DNA of 64,000 nt from Lepisosteus oculatus (GCF_040954835.1 NC_090698.1:5330501-5394500); one strand, 5' to 3'; numbered from the stretch's first letter, positions 34,844-46,672 are shown. The notes: a model not told the origin generated them from the letters alone. A program made the numbers and translations.

Positions 34844-35060
34844 CGAAACGTTACATGAAACGGTGACCGAAACAAATCCTTGTGCTCGCAAAGCAGAAGC
34901 CGACGGGTCGGAGACCGTGAGCCGCTCGCCCGCTCGCCCGCTGTCCTGCCCGCTGTCCTGTCCGGTCCGGTCCGCTGCTGTCCTGTCCTGCCCTGTCTCC
35001 CTGTTTGGCTGCGCCGTGCCTCTGCGTGCAGCGCGCGCCCCGCTCTGCTTTCAGTGGCGG
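34844..35060 (-). other. BBC3: Candidate non-coding first exon of BBC3
   Basis: The start-codon exon has an acceptor, so an upstream exon is required. On the minus strand a strong donor TTTCG|GTGAGTGAG starts at 34843, at the downstream edge of the CpG-rich block. The transcription start is not determinable, so the 35060 edge is a guess bounded by the p53-type site. An alternative donor, GAT|GTGAGT, lies at about 34660. The leader would contain GGACAG/GGACC reiterations (34940-35010). Confidence 0.4.
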
Positions 35061-35076
35061 CCGGCGCTCGCGGACG

Positions 35077-35088
35077 CCCCGCCCCCCG
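35077..35088 (-). promoter_or_regulatory. BBC3: GC box beside the p53-type site
   Basis: CCCCGCCCCCCG (minus strand CGGGGGGCGGGG) is an Sp1/KLF-type box 4 bp from the candidate p53 element. No TATA box is visible, as expected for a CpG-island promoter. Confidence 0.45.
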
Positions 35089-35092
35089 CGCG

Positions 35093-35112
35093 AGTCATGC
35101 CCTGACATGTAC
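35093..35112 (-). promoter_or_regulatory. BBC3: Candidate p53 response element of BBC3
   Basis: On the plus strand the sequence is AGTCATGCCC TGACATGTAC: two decamers with intact CATG cores and no spacer. There are three mismatches to RRRCWWGYYY twice. The best-known human PUMA site also deviates at three positions by my count and likewise has TGAC-TTG as its second half. The site sits in the CpG block immediately upstream of the candidate first exon. Binding is inferred. Confidence 0.55.
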
Positions 35113-35875
35113 GCGGCGCGAGCGCGGCGCTGGCGCTGAAGCCTGAGCGCCGCGGGTCCGGCCGGCCGGCGGTGCGGGCAGGGCACGTCACGGTGTCTTG
35201 TGTCTGACTGCTCCTTTTTTTATGTCTTCTGTGCACAACGGAACGACAAAAAGGACGCACCAGGCGCACCTTTTCTTTTTTCTTCCTTTCTTTCCCGTTT
35301 CAGTCCCCATTAAAAGATACATGCACCGCTACGTAAAAAGCAGCTGGCGTTCAAATCGTGCACGCAGGAACTTTTCTAAGGCTCACGACTTGTTTTGCTT
35401 TACAAATCCACACACCTAGCCGCTTATCTCCAAACAGCAGCGCGCTCTGTCGTTTTGCTTTGCATTTAAGTCCCCGGGATGTCCCGCCATCCGCCCAGGC
35501 AGTAAGAAGAAATCATGCCAGACGCGAGAGATGTTTATCAATCTGTGATCGGATGTGGCGTCATTGAGTTGTCCCACTTTGGACCTTTCCCTTTCCAGAG
35601 ACCTCTGCAGTGCTGGATCGGAGTGGGAACGTGTGACAGTGTTTAGGGTCCGGGATGGGAGGCTGTGGATCCTGTGGGCTGCAGGGCGATGCTGGGCTCC
35701 AGCTGGTTTTGCAGGTGGCAGGTGTGGGCTTTCACACGAGCTCTGCACTGTGGGGGGGGGGGTTGTCACACGAGTCCGAACCCGTCGAAGTCTTGTAGAG
35801 TGCTCGAACCCTAGGCCTCGAACCGCGTTCCCCCGGTCCGCTCAGTTGCACCGAGCCCTCCGCGGGCTCCCCCAC

Positions 35876-36098
35876 CCCCAGGCCTGGTACCTCGCCTTCG
35901 GCCCAGTTCCAGAAAAGCCTTCCCCTCTCTTGAAAGTGTTTCCCTCCTGTTTCACGACCAAACCGGCACTGGCATCGCCGGAAGGGGCTGTGAAACTATT
36001 TCCCCGAGAGATGGAGGTGCCGCGCCGGCCCCGGTGTCAGCGGGGGCAGAGGGCGGTCAGGACCTGCGCTGGGCGCGGCGCCCCGTGTCCGGCCAGGA
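35876..36098. repeat. Direct duplication, copy 1
   Basis: Begins CCCCCAGGCCTGGTACCTCG. It matches copy 2 at an exact offset of 1500 bp with about six substitutions and no indels. Sequences on both sides of the two copies differ. Confidence 0.9.
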
Positions 36099-36349
36099 CA
36101 GCGCGGAGGGGCAGGCGGGGTCCGGGGTGCTCACGTCGGCTGAGTTGCACCGAGCCCTCCGCGGGGCCGTCCACGTCAGGCCCTGCACACCTCGAACTGA
36201 TCCCAGGTGCCCGAGGGGCCGATCGGCCGCTCAGCTGCGAGGAGCCCATCGATCCCAGGATCTCCTCCAGCCTTCGCCTGACAGGAGCCAGGTCCTGGTC
36301 CTGAAACCTCATCAGTGCTCTTCCCTGCGGTGTCCGCTTTGACAGCAGC

Positions 36350-36905
36350 TCCGTCACCCTGCAGCTCACAGCTGGAGCCCACTGGAGCTCCGCAGGTGTG
36401 AGCCTGCCCAGTACCTGCAGGGGAGACTCCTGGGAAAGTGAGGTTACTGCTGGAAGAGGTGTTAGTGGGGCCAGCAGGGGGCGCTCACCCTGCGGTCCAT
36501 GTGGGTCCTAATGCCCCAGTACAGTGATGGGGACACTATACTGTAAAAAGGCGCCGTCCTTCAGATGAGACATAACATCCGTGGTCACTAAATATCCCAG
36601 GGTGTTTCTTGAAAAGAGTAGGGGTGTTACCCCGGTGTCCTGGCCAAATTTCCCATTGGCCCTTACCAATCATGGCCTCCTAATAATCCCCCTCTCTGAA
36701 CTGGCTCCATCACTCTGCTCTCCTCCCACTGATAGTTGATGTGTGGTGAGTGTACTGGTGCACTATGACTGCCGTCGCATCATCCAGGTGGGGTGGAGGG
36801 GATCCCACACTGGTGGTGGTGGAAGGAATCCCCATTACCTGTAAAGCACTTTGAGTGGAGTGTCCAGAAAAGTGCTATAGAAGTGCTATAGAAGTGTAAG
36901 GAATC
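36350..36905 (-). repeat. 0.55-kb dispersed repeat, full length
   Basis: Reverse copy from CACCCTGCAGCTCACAGCTG to CTTTGAGTGGAGTGTCCAG and the GCTATAGAAGTGTAAGG end. A short tandem duplication of GTGCTATAGAA occurs at its last 30 bp. Confidence 0.85.
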
Positions 36906-37375
36906 ATGAATTGTGACCTCTGGTGTGTGTTTCTCTGTTGGCCTTGCAGGTCTCTTCTCGAATCGAGGCAGAGGAGGTCATTCCTGTAAGCCTGGCAGCA
37001 CGCCAGAGTCGCACCACAGATGCCCGGTCATCTGTCTGCACTGCCCCTGCCTGGGGCGTCTGTGTGAACCCCCAGCAGTCTCTGAGCTCACCGGCAGCTC
37101 GGCGCGTTTCTGTATCCTGGCCCGGACTGGGGACACCCCTCATCTGGGGCCGTTGTTAATGTGCACCCCTGAATGAGAGCCCTGGGCCTGCTTTTGTTAC
37201 AGCTGTGCAGAAAACACAGCATCCCAGCAATGGCAGAAACAGCCCCTGGAATTACATGTTACCTGGGAGGTCAGCTGAGTTTTTCAGATTTTTTTTTTAA
37301 AAACAAACAACTGCTTATCTTGATAAAGGGGTTTGATCCAGACTTCTATTCACAAACAGGCAGCAGAAGTAACAC

Positions 37376-37598
37376 CCCCAGGCCTGGTACCTCGCCTTCG
37401 GCCCAGTTCCAGAAAAGCCTTTCCCTCTCTTGAAAGTGTTTCCCTCCTGTTTCACGACCAAAACGGCACTGGCATCGGCGGAAGGGGCTGTGAAACTATT
37501 TCCCCGAGAGATGGAGGTGCCGGGCCGGCCCCGGTGTCAGCGGGGGCAGAGGGCGGTCAGGACCTGCGCTGTTCGCGGCGCCCCGTGTCCGGCCAGGG
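37376..37598. repeat. Direct duplication, copy 2
   Basis: Partner of 35876-36098. Both contain GAAACTATTTCCCCGAGAGA and CAGAGGGCGGTCAGGACCTG. An open frame runs through each copy, but the protein is unrecognised and the flanks do not extend the similarity. Confidence 0.9.
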
Positions 37599-37599
37599 C

Positions 37600-38989
37600 G
37601 GGCGGGGTCCGGGGCCGGCAGCTGCGCCAGGGGCGGTTTCCCGGGAGACGGAGGCCGGAGCTCGGGACAGGCGCGTGGAAAGGGTTCGCGCAGCTGCAGC
37701 GCGTGATTGAGCGGCTCCTGGTTTTTGTGAATGACTCCGCATCGGCTTGAGCTGTCTCCCCCAGAACTGCCGGTACTGCGCGCGGTTGTTTTTATTCAGA
37801 ACACAAAATGCAATTTATCCCCGTCGTCACCAGGATTAGAGCAGTTTAGTGAACAGTATATCCCTGATATTTCATAGCATTACGTAATCCCGTATGTTAT
37901 AAATACCGAGAAGGGAGAGTAGAATTGGATAATATTGTAGTTTATAATGCACTGTATAAATAATAACCATTAATTATGTTAATTATCATAATTAAGAATA
38001 ACCATCATCATTATCGTCACCGAACATGAACTGCATGCATCAGCGTTCAAATCCAGCACTATTATTGAGGGATCTACTAACAAGGATAGATATCGTATAC
38101 GTTTTAAAAAGCACGTGTGTTATACACAAGCGAGCACAAAGTGATGGTAGTTTTTCCTATTAACCCTGTAGCTTTACGGACGTCAGCAAGGCTCTGAAAT
38201 GAAGGGGGCAGGCCGAGTTGATAGCGGTCGTTGTAGCCGTGCAGCAGAAGCATCACCGAGGCCTGTTTGTTGTGTAAAGGATCTCAGACAATGGTTTTTT
38301 TCTTGGGAATCCCCGAATCCTCTCCCCAGGGCCGATCGCCATATGAGCGACGGGCTAATCGCCCTTGTCCTGCCCCGCAGCTGCGGGGCCCCCGCGCCTC
38401 GCGGATTGCTCAGTCACCCGGAAGTGACAGCTTGTCTCGAGACCCCTGCCTGCGGGGGACGGGGGAAGGGGGACGGGGGACCCAACCCCCCCAAAGTGGG
38501 AAATCCCCGAGCAGGTACATGTCCGGACCAACTCCGCCAGCACCCTCCTTCCAGCGTGCACAGCGCGCGTTAAACTGTATCACACTTTACCGAGCTCTCC
38601 GACCCAACACTGATACTCACTCTGTGTGTGTGCGTGCACGCTGTGTATATTATTGTTTTCGCTCATCGCAGCAGGCGTCCAATGACAGACCGACATGCAA
38701 TTCTGAAACTGCAGGCATCAGCAAGGAGCCAAGGTTTGGAGGTCTTTTATGTGATGTTAATGCATGTGCACTTGGCAAATAATAAGTTGTCTACATAACA
38801 GGAAAAAGCTGAAAACATATTGTCATAAGCTAGAACTTGAGAGCTCGTGGTAAGCCTATATAGGACAACTGAGAGGAATGTACACAGGTGGATGGGAACA
38901 TGCCCAGCTGGTAGGAGATGAGTCTGCTGTACAATGAGCATGTGTCACAAGTGCTGTTACATTCGTTGCTCTATGTAGATACAGTCAGT
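37600..38989. other. Intergenic sequence
   Basis: 37790-38160 is AT-rich and empty. 38200-38560 is GC-rich with chance ORFs. Nothing is recognised. Confidence 0.6.
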
Positions 38990-39925
38990 CAATCAATCAA
39001 AGTTTATTTATCAAATGCACAACGATACAGCGTGCAGCAGCAGTAGTTGCTGGCAATGAAATGTCTTTTCTACGAGTTCACCGGGGGGTGGGGGTTAAAA
39101 ATCACAAAACTAAGGTTGCATAATAATAGATAATAATGCAATAGAAACTGAATAAAATTAACTCGGACAATACTCAATATAGAGCTGCTACAGTATGTGT
39201 CCAGGGTGTATGTAATATATTGTAATGCAACAGGGGCTCAGGCGGGCACCCTTGCCGCATTAGGTCGGCCCCCCACCGTCGGGGGCTCGAACCCGGGACT
39301 CCAGCGTCACTCAGCAGGGACCCAGCCCGGTGAGCCGAAGAGAGATCTCCCTACAGCCCAGTAGCTGTGGTCCTGCTATCACAGGGAAGGGCGGCGACGT
39401 CACCTGCTCTGGTACGCCGGCTCTTACACAGTGCCTGTGGGCCGTCAGTGTTACAATATTATGTCCAAGTAGTGCAGTGTGCAGAATACAGTGAAAACTG
39501 TGTGTCCATGTAGCCATTACAGATGATCTGCTGAAGGAGCTGCAGGTTGGCTATTTAGCAGTCTTATTGCCTGGAGGTAGAAGCTGTTCTGTAATCTGTT
39601 GGACTTTGACCGAATGCTTCGGTACCGTTTACCGGGTGGTAGGAGGGAAACCAGTTTGTGACTGGGATGACTGGGGTCCTTGAGAATGGACCTGGCCTTC
39701 TTAAGACATCTAGCGGAGTAGATCTCCTGGATGCTTGGTAGCTCACAGCCAGTAATGAGCTGCGCTGACCTTACCACCCTCTGCAGTACTTTGCGATCCC
39801 GAGCGGAGCAGCTCCTACACCAGGCAGCGATGCAACCAGTCGGGACAGTACTACACATGACGATATAGAGCCCTGCCTGGCCACCAGGTACAGAGCCCAT
39901 AGCTTCTTGCCCTGTCATTGCCGAG
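38990..39925 (-). mobile_element. 5'-truncated non-LTR retrotransposon, C-terminal reverse-transcriptase part
   Basis: A minus-strand frame at 39517-39918 encodes about 130 residues. They include DRKVLQRVVRSAQLITG, LPSIQEIYSARCLKKA, DPSHPSHKLVSLLPPGKRYR and NRLQNSFYLQAIRLLN, the thumb/C-terminal region of fish jockey/Rex1-type LINE proteins. The 3' UTR runs left to ATAAACTTTGATTGATTGAC. A tRNA-like insert (39235-39340, B-box complement CTCGAACCC) seems to interrupt the 3' part. The catalytic YADD box is absent, lost by 5' truncation. Confidence 0.8.
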
Positions 39926-41605
39926 AGCTGTGGTCAGGAACAGCTGTCATTATGCTGGAAGGTTTCTTAGACAGTAACTTTAAAAACTTCAATTACTGGG
40001 AAGAACAGAACTCAGCATCCTGAATTAGACCTCAGTCACTGCTGTATCAAGGCAGTAGACTTTCTCTTACACCAGGACAGGACTTTGCAAAGAGTGTTTG
40101 CTGTATGAAAAAGGCCTAGAAAAATGGCAAAAGTGCTGTGCTCTATATACCGGAGCTCATAACGGTTTTCCCAGATTGAACTACGGTGACTCTCTTGTTT
40201 GTGTTCTTGTCCGAAAATATAGTAACATCATTGGCTTTCCAGTTTTCATGACTGCCTCCTTAAATACAGACTGCATCCCAACAAGGTGAGATAAGCAACC
40301 CTCCCACAATGGCAGAATTGTCCGTCTTCCCCCCTGTACCTACATGTCTGAGGTTTGAACAGCACCTTCGGTTACCAGCTAGGTCTGCCCCTGGTCTGTC
40401 TTGCGCTTGGTTGTGTGTCAGAGTCCCGTTTTAACCCCAAGCTGATTTTGATAGGCTTGCTCTCCCCGTCCTGGCTCTGAAGAGACACTTGTAGAGTTGG
40501 AGCCTTGTGTCTGGCTGACCAGGGAAGGGGCTGCTGGTTTTCTGATTGCCGCAGGTGGGCCTCGTGCCTGGTTTGCCTGCGCGCTGCTCTGTTCCCCTGA
40601 CCACACTGTTAGTGGTAGAGAATCACCTGCCTGAATGAACTGTCCTCCTGCCTAGTTCAGCACGTCTGGATTCACTGTCCCCTCCAGTGGCTTTTACGTC
40701 TTCTTGAAGGACTGTGTGTCATCCCACTCGCTGTGTTAGTTTCTGTTTCTCACTCATTTACTTGAATAAGAATGAAGCACCAAGCGCCTACTCAGTTCTT
40801 GGGTAGTACAGATGTGGTATTGAAACGAAGCACTTTGGGAACCTTGCTAATACCAGGCAGTATATAAAGTACTTGCCAGTAGCTCAATCACCCTGCAGCG
40901 CACTGCTGGCAGCCCGCTGGTGTGAGCCTGGCCAGTACCTGGATGCCACGCCATCTCGAGGGGTGGGCGGGGCCCAGGGCCCAGGGTGGGGGGGTTCTTG
41001 TGTGTAGTGGTGGCGGCAGGGAGCAGTGTTCAGGTGATGAAATAGCTCCCTAACTGGCCTGCGCAAACAGACGCACAGAACCGAACAGATCTGCCGATCA
41101 CCGCTGTTGCTAATGCTATCGGTACCTTCAGGCGTCTCAATGCCAGCACCCTTGTCGTCGTCAAGATCTCGGCACCCGTGTCTGTTTCTTCTCTAACAAC
41201 GAACCTTTCCAAAGACCCTTTAAGGGCCACATTGGTACCCCCCCTCTTCTGCTTCCTTTTTCTTTTCCCGCGCCTGCTGTAGTAGTTTCTAAATTAGTCC
41301 CTCTCTCTGCTTGTGCTCGGCATTTCCCCCAGCTGGTTTAGTTATGCCGCAATCACTTTTAGCTTGCAACTGATGCCCGATGATGTAGTGAGAGTGGGAC
41401 AGGCCCCCACTTCTGAATAAAGCACCTGCTCTCCCACTAACTTTAGATTTCATCCTGGGTAAAAATAAGAGTTTTGTGTGTTGCTTTATTAAAATGTTTA
41501 AACATGTATGTATTTGTATTTGTATGTGTGAAGCAGGGCTGGGGAATGGGGGAGGGGCGGGGGTTTTTGGGCTGGCCTGCGGGGGCTCCCCCCCTTGAGA
41601 CGGCC
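39926..41605. other. Intergenic sequence
   Basis: Apart from the short fragment at 40879-40952, no gene, repeat or regulatory pattern is recognised. Confidence 0.6.
40879..40952 (-). repeat. 0.55-kb dispersed repeat, short terminal fragment
   Basis: AATCACCCTGCAGCGCACTG, then GTGTGAGCCTGGCCAGTACC, matches only the terminal part of the family. Confidence 0.6.
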
Positions 41606-42086
41606 CTGCCTGGATGGGAGATCTGGGAAAAACTTAGGTTGCTGCTGGAAGAGGTGTTAGTGGGCCAGTAGGGGGCGCTCACCCTGGGTCTGTGGGGGTC
41701 CTAATGTCCCAGTATCATGATGGGGACGCAATACTGTAAAAAGACGCCGTCCTTCGGATGAGGCGTAAAACTGAGGTTCTGACTCTCTGTGGTCATTAAA
41801 AATCCCAGGGAGTTTCTCGAAAAGAGTAGGGGTGTAACCCCGGTGTCCTGGTCAAATTTCCCCCTGGACTTTACCAATCATGGCCTCCTAATAATCCCCC
41901 TCTCTGAACTGGCTTCATCACTCTGCTCTCCTCCCACTGAGAGCTGGTGTGTGGGGAGAGGACTGGTGCTCTATGGCTGCTGTCTCATCATCCAGGTGGG
42001 GGTACACACTGGTGGGGGGTGGAGGGGATCCCCAATACCTGTAAAGTGGAGTGTCCAGAAAAGCGCTATATAAGTGTGAGGAATTA
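41606..42086 (-). repeat. 0.55-kb dispersed repeat
   Basis: Reverse copy from GATGGGAGATCTGGGAAAAA through GCTGGAAGAGGTGTTAGTGG and GAGAGCTGGTGTGTGGGGAG to GCGCTATATAAGTGTGAGG. Confidence 0.85.
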
Positions 42087-45000
42087 TTATAATTATACTT
42101 TAGGTACTCTGCTTAAATGCATTAATTATACCCAGTTATTATACAAAGATCTTGCTAACAGCAGATTTAAAATGCTTTCGTTTAGGATTCTCGTCCAACC
42201 TGGAAATTGTAAGAGACTGTCATTTTAATTTAAGCTCACTAAAACGTGATGGTGTATCGCACTTTCGTGCCGCAGACGGCAGCAAGCTTTCCGTGCGGAG
42301 AGAGTGCAGGCACCGCTTGGCCGATCGACGCGTCGGCGGTGTCCTCATTGATCGGCCGTGTGCGCCTGCTTGAGATGTCAGCCCCCGCCGGCGGGGCTGG
42401 CTGCAGGTGCCAGGTGTCGCGTTGGCCCGCGTGAAAGCGAGAGGGGTAGCGAGGCAGAAGAGCAGAGCGCGCCGCACAATGGGGGCCGAGGCAGTGTTTG
42501 GATTGCCAGGATGACATCACCCATTAAAATTCCCTCGGCCATTGTGTGCGCAGCCCCGCCGCTGGGAAGACTGCTGGTTCTAGCAGTCCGCAAATTAGTT
42601 TTCTTTGCCGGCAACTAATTAGCCGCTAAACAGCCGCTGTCATGGAGAGTTAAAGGCTACACAAAATAAACAGCTGCCTCTTCTTGTAGCGTAATGGAAG
42701 CGTGCTGAAAGACAGACCCCTGGAAACGCGCTCCTGCCCAGAATGACATGTGTTACTCCCTCATGATAAGTTGGCATGGGTGCAGAAGCCCCATTTTCAG
42801 CAGGCCAGTCCATCAGGAGCAGAAATAGGGGGGAGGGAGGGGTCTTTAAAATCGGATTTATAGTGATGGGCTCTAGGAAGCGAATTGTACTATTGTGTTT
42901 TTCTTGGGAGCTTTTCCCACTTCACATAATAGCTTATGGTAAGGTGTTCTTAAATTTTCAAAACGCGAGCTTAGCTGTGAGACGAGGATCAACACACAGC
43001 AATCCCCCCCCCCCCCCAACTCTGGAGGAAATGGAAAAGTCTAGGTTGTGCACAGGTCATATTCACCTAATCTTGGGAGGGCAGCGCAGTTGTGTTTTTC
43101 TGCTGTGAGGTTGTTAGTCAAAACACGCTGTTCTGCGGTCAATGTGATGATGGCATTTTGAGCAGGAATGTAAATTTGGACTTGTTTGTCTCCAAAGTGT
43201 AAATTTCATGGACTGATATTGCAATGCAGAGCAACATGTTTTGAAAATATTTTTTTTTTTTATTATTATTATTACACAGAATCCTAACAAGATAAAGTGC
43301 ACATGTGTGAAAACTCTTTGCTCCCCAGACAACGTTCAGTTGTTCAGTTCAGTTCAGCACAGAAAGTCCAAACTCGAACTGCGATATAAGCCTCAGCACT
43401 GTGCAGGTGCCTTCTGAGTCAGGATCCTGCACCATACTCATAAGTGACCCGCTGTGTTTGTGTCTGCTCTGTTTTGTGCTTGGTCTTGTGTCGCATACAG
43501 ATTATCTCCAGGCTCTTGTCAAGGATGGAAAATGTGCGTAATGGTGGCAGGGCTCAGCAGTGTGTAGGCCACTGGAGGCTTCATCCGTGACATCAGCCAC
43601 TAACCAAAAAGATAGCGCAGTCCTTGTTACTGGACACAGCATTGAGCACATCTCACCAGGTGCTGTTATTATAAACACTCAGAAAGTGTTTTGTTTTCTA
43701 AAAGTAGGAGGCACAAATAATTCACAAATCCTATGTTTGGACAAATCCACATCGCGATTTAAGACACTGTTCAGTTTCGTAGTTCATATGGATTATTTTT
43801 ATACCGTTTCTTGCATTGTGAAGAAATGGTATAAATGTATAACCAGCTGCATTCAGAGAGCCTGAGCCAGGTATCAATCCATTGATCAGAACCTCTCCTA
43901 TTACTGTACACACATCCAGTTCCTCTGCTAGGTTACTATATATACATATAGCAAGTGACAGCTGACCTCACAGGCTTGGAATGTCACATTACATCATAGC
44001 TTAACGAATATGCGCATGTGCTTCCTCCTGTAGTATCTTATCACCCTGCCTACAGCACTTCAGGAAGCTAACAATCCTCAATGGAGCGACAATGACCGTT
44101 TCTATGGCATTTTTGTTTCCTTGAAAGACACAGACTCTCCGGGGGAAAGTTGCGATTCTTGTGTCTCTCTTTTGTCATTGCACCAATCCGTCTGTTGCTC
44201 ACTTTCGCTCATGGCTTTGCATTTGAAGTCACTGTACTTCAGCGCTGCTCCAGGGGTCAGCAGGGTCTGATTCTGCCCTCAGAGGTGTTTATGTGTGGAG
44301 TCTGCATGGTCTCCCCCTGGTTTGTAGGAGTTGTTGCAAGCGATTCTGGCTTTCTCCCACACCAACATGCTGGCCCAGTCTGGCTGACTGTAGTCATTTC
44401 TTCCTTTTTGCTGGTAATCCGGAGATGAACTGTCATCCTGTTCAGAGTGGCGGTTGGTCATGATCTCTCCGTTTCAGCTTCTGCATACCCCCACATCGCT
44501 CAGCAGGATAAGCAGCTTGATCAAATGGCTGGGCGAGAGCCACTAGCCACTGCACAGCTAGCCACTGTGACCCCGGAACAGTTATTGAAGATTGAAGGGA
44601 CCCAGCTGAGCCCGTGTTCTCTGTGCTGCCAAAACCCGTGAATGTGGAAACACCATTAGGAGAGACACTGTGCAGTGCAGGGTTAGAGCATCACTCAGCA
44701 CAGAGTCCTTTGCAATCCTTTAACAGCGTGTATTACACAACAGGAAAACTGATTTTTGCAATTTGCGTTTCGGCTGCACGCGGAGTTCACACGTGATCTG
44801 TGTGCTGCTGTTTGAAATGACAATTGTATACAGAGGAGGTCCGTGGGTAAGACGTACCTTTAAATATATCCTCCGCACAAAAGCTGAAAGCTAAAAAAAA
44901 AAACCTCTCGTTTAATGTGCCTAACAACCGGGGCTTTGAAGAAGAGCTGAGTGATGTGGGTTGTGGCACTGCCTGCTTTGATGTGCTGACAGATAGCGCA

Positions 45001-46473
45001 GTGAAGGGGCTGATTTTTAAGCAGGCAATTACCTCATTAGTGCTCAGTGAACTGAGCGCTCTGGGACCTGCGGAGCAGTGAGGTCAGCGAGGGACAGACG
45101 GGGCCGATCGGCTGTTCCCATGGCTGGGCGGCACCTCTCACTGCAGCTGGAAGCCAGCTGAGGCTGAGGGGACTTGGGTGTTTTTGTTTGGGGGGGGGGG
45201 GGCATAGACAACCAAATCGTGTTGAGAGGGGACGCCTGTGTCTCTCTCTCCGGCAGCATTGAGCACGCTGCCTGACGTGTGCAGGTCTCAAACTGTGCTC
45301 CTGCCGTGAAGGCACTGCTGCTGATTCAGTGTCTTTCTCAGCCTGGGGGGGGGGGGGTGCCCATTCATTCCATCCTTCAGAGGAGCCAAAAAACAAACAA
45401 CCCCCTGGCCAGGGAGACCTGGAGCAGCACACGCTAAGCTGCTCAATGTTTAAGCCGGGGTTAAAGAGTATGAGAACTGACTGCGAGCACTCCAGAAATG
45501 TCTCTGTCAAAACATAAGAATGCATCTGTGACTCTATATTGTGATAGCAGGATTACCACCTTTTAGGCAGATCCTGCCTGTTGCTGCTGTGAGTGATATC
45601 GGTGGACCTGTAGGTGGCGCTCTTGGCTGTGGTCCAGAAATCCCACAGCACTGCTCGGATATGGCAACCAAGGACCACTGGGCTGTGAGCCATGCCGTGT
45701 TTCACGAATACAAGCATGGGATCGCCCTAACTGTAAATAAACACTATTGACAGGAGACGGCTTTCTGGTTTATTTGAACTAAAAGCAGAAGTGACTTAGT
45801 ATTACAGACATAACGAAATAACCGCTTCTAATACTGTATCTTATCTGTAAACTGAAACACAGTTCACATATGGAAGTGACAATTAACATTATCAGTTGCG
45901 CCGCTACATAAGATTAAATTTACACACGTTCCTAGATAATAATATTAAGAAACTCGAACATCGCATATAATAAATATTATAGTGTAATAACCCTGAGGAT
46001 TTTACAAAAATTAAATGTTATTTACAGCAAATAAGCTGTCACCAACCTGTAAATAAAAAATATTGGGAGGAGAGGGTGAGTTTTAGTGCTTTCGCTATCC
46101 TTGTTTATTGAAACTAAGAGTGCGCCCTGCTACCTGCTCCTCTCTCCACTTTCCTGACTGAAAGCTTTCAGTTTCCTGCCGCACTTGGGCAAATGAAAGA
46201 ACTGGACACATTCGGCATTACCATACCATGAGTCAGACCTTAGCTATCTACCCCCTACACATGCTTCAGATATGATTAACTCAAGGTCCTGGCTCCTGGG
46301 TAATTAAAGATCCAATGGCATTGTTCCTGGGCGTAGGGGTGAAGTCATTCTTCTCCTCTCCTCTCGACCTGCAGAGTCCTATAATACCAAACTGATCACC
46401 CTCCCGCACGAGTCTCCCAATCAGTCATAGGAGACAGCACAATGGACTAGTTCAGAGTGAAAGGCAAAGCACA
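42087..46473. other. Intergenic sequence
   Basis: A small CpG pocket lies at 42250-42640. Long homopolymers include a C run near 43006-43018 and G runs near 45190 and 45346. Two related AT-rich segments start at 45738 and 46049 (CTGTAAATAAA...TATTG...AGGAGA). No gene is recognised. Confidence 0.6.
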
Positions 46474-46672
46474 CACCAGGGAGACACTACTTTATGCAAA
46501 GGGTTGTGAGAGTAGGGAGCAAGCTACCCAGCCATGCAATTGAGCTGATGACCTGGCTTCTTTATCAAAAGGGCAGGATGAGACCTTCGGGTCGATTAGC
46601 TGCTAACTACCAAGCAGACTGGATGGGCTGAATGGGCTCTTCTCTTCGGTGAACTTCAGGTACTCAGGCTCT
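46474..46672 (-). repeat. Old dispersed repeat
   Basis: Reverse copy: GCAAAGGGTTGTGAGAGTAG, GAGCAAGCTACCCAGCCATG and GATGGGCTGAATGGGCTCTT. Confidence 0.65.

Larger units (their letters stand above)
33100..35200. promoter_or_regulatory. BBC3: CpG-rich promoter domain of BBC3
   Basis: CG dinucleotides are frequent across this stretch, peaking at 34860-35180. Surrounding sequence is CpG-poor. Position and strand logic make it the BBC3 promoter and the start of intron 1. Many ORFs here come from GC content and match no family. Confidence 0.6.

Noticed and set aside
34003..34866. 287-aa ORF in the BBC3 CpG domain
   Set aside because: Low-complexity, Arg/Ser/Thr-rich, overlaps long ORFs on the other strand; explained by CpG-rich composition.
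35555..36304. 249-aa ORF through duplication copy 1
   Set aside because: GC-rich open frame without homology or codon structure. The duplicated part continues into different sequence in copy 2.
39235..39340. Possible tRNA gene on the minus strand
   Set aside because: B-box-like sequence is present, but no cloverleaf with matched acceptor stem could be built; more likely a SINE head.
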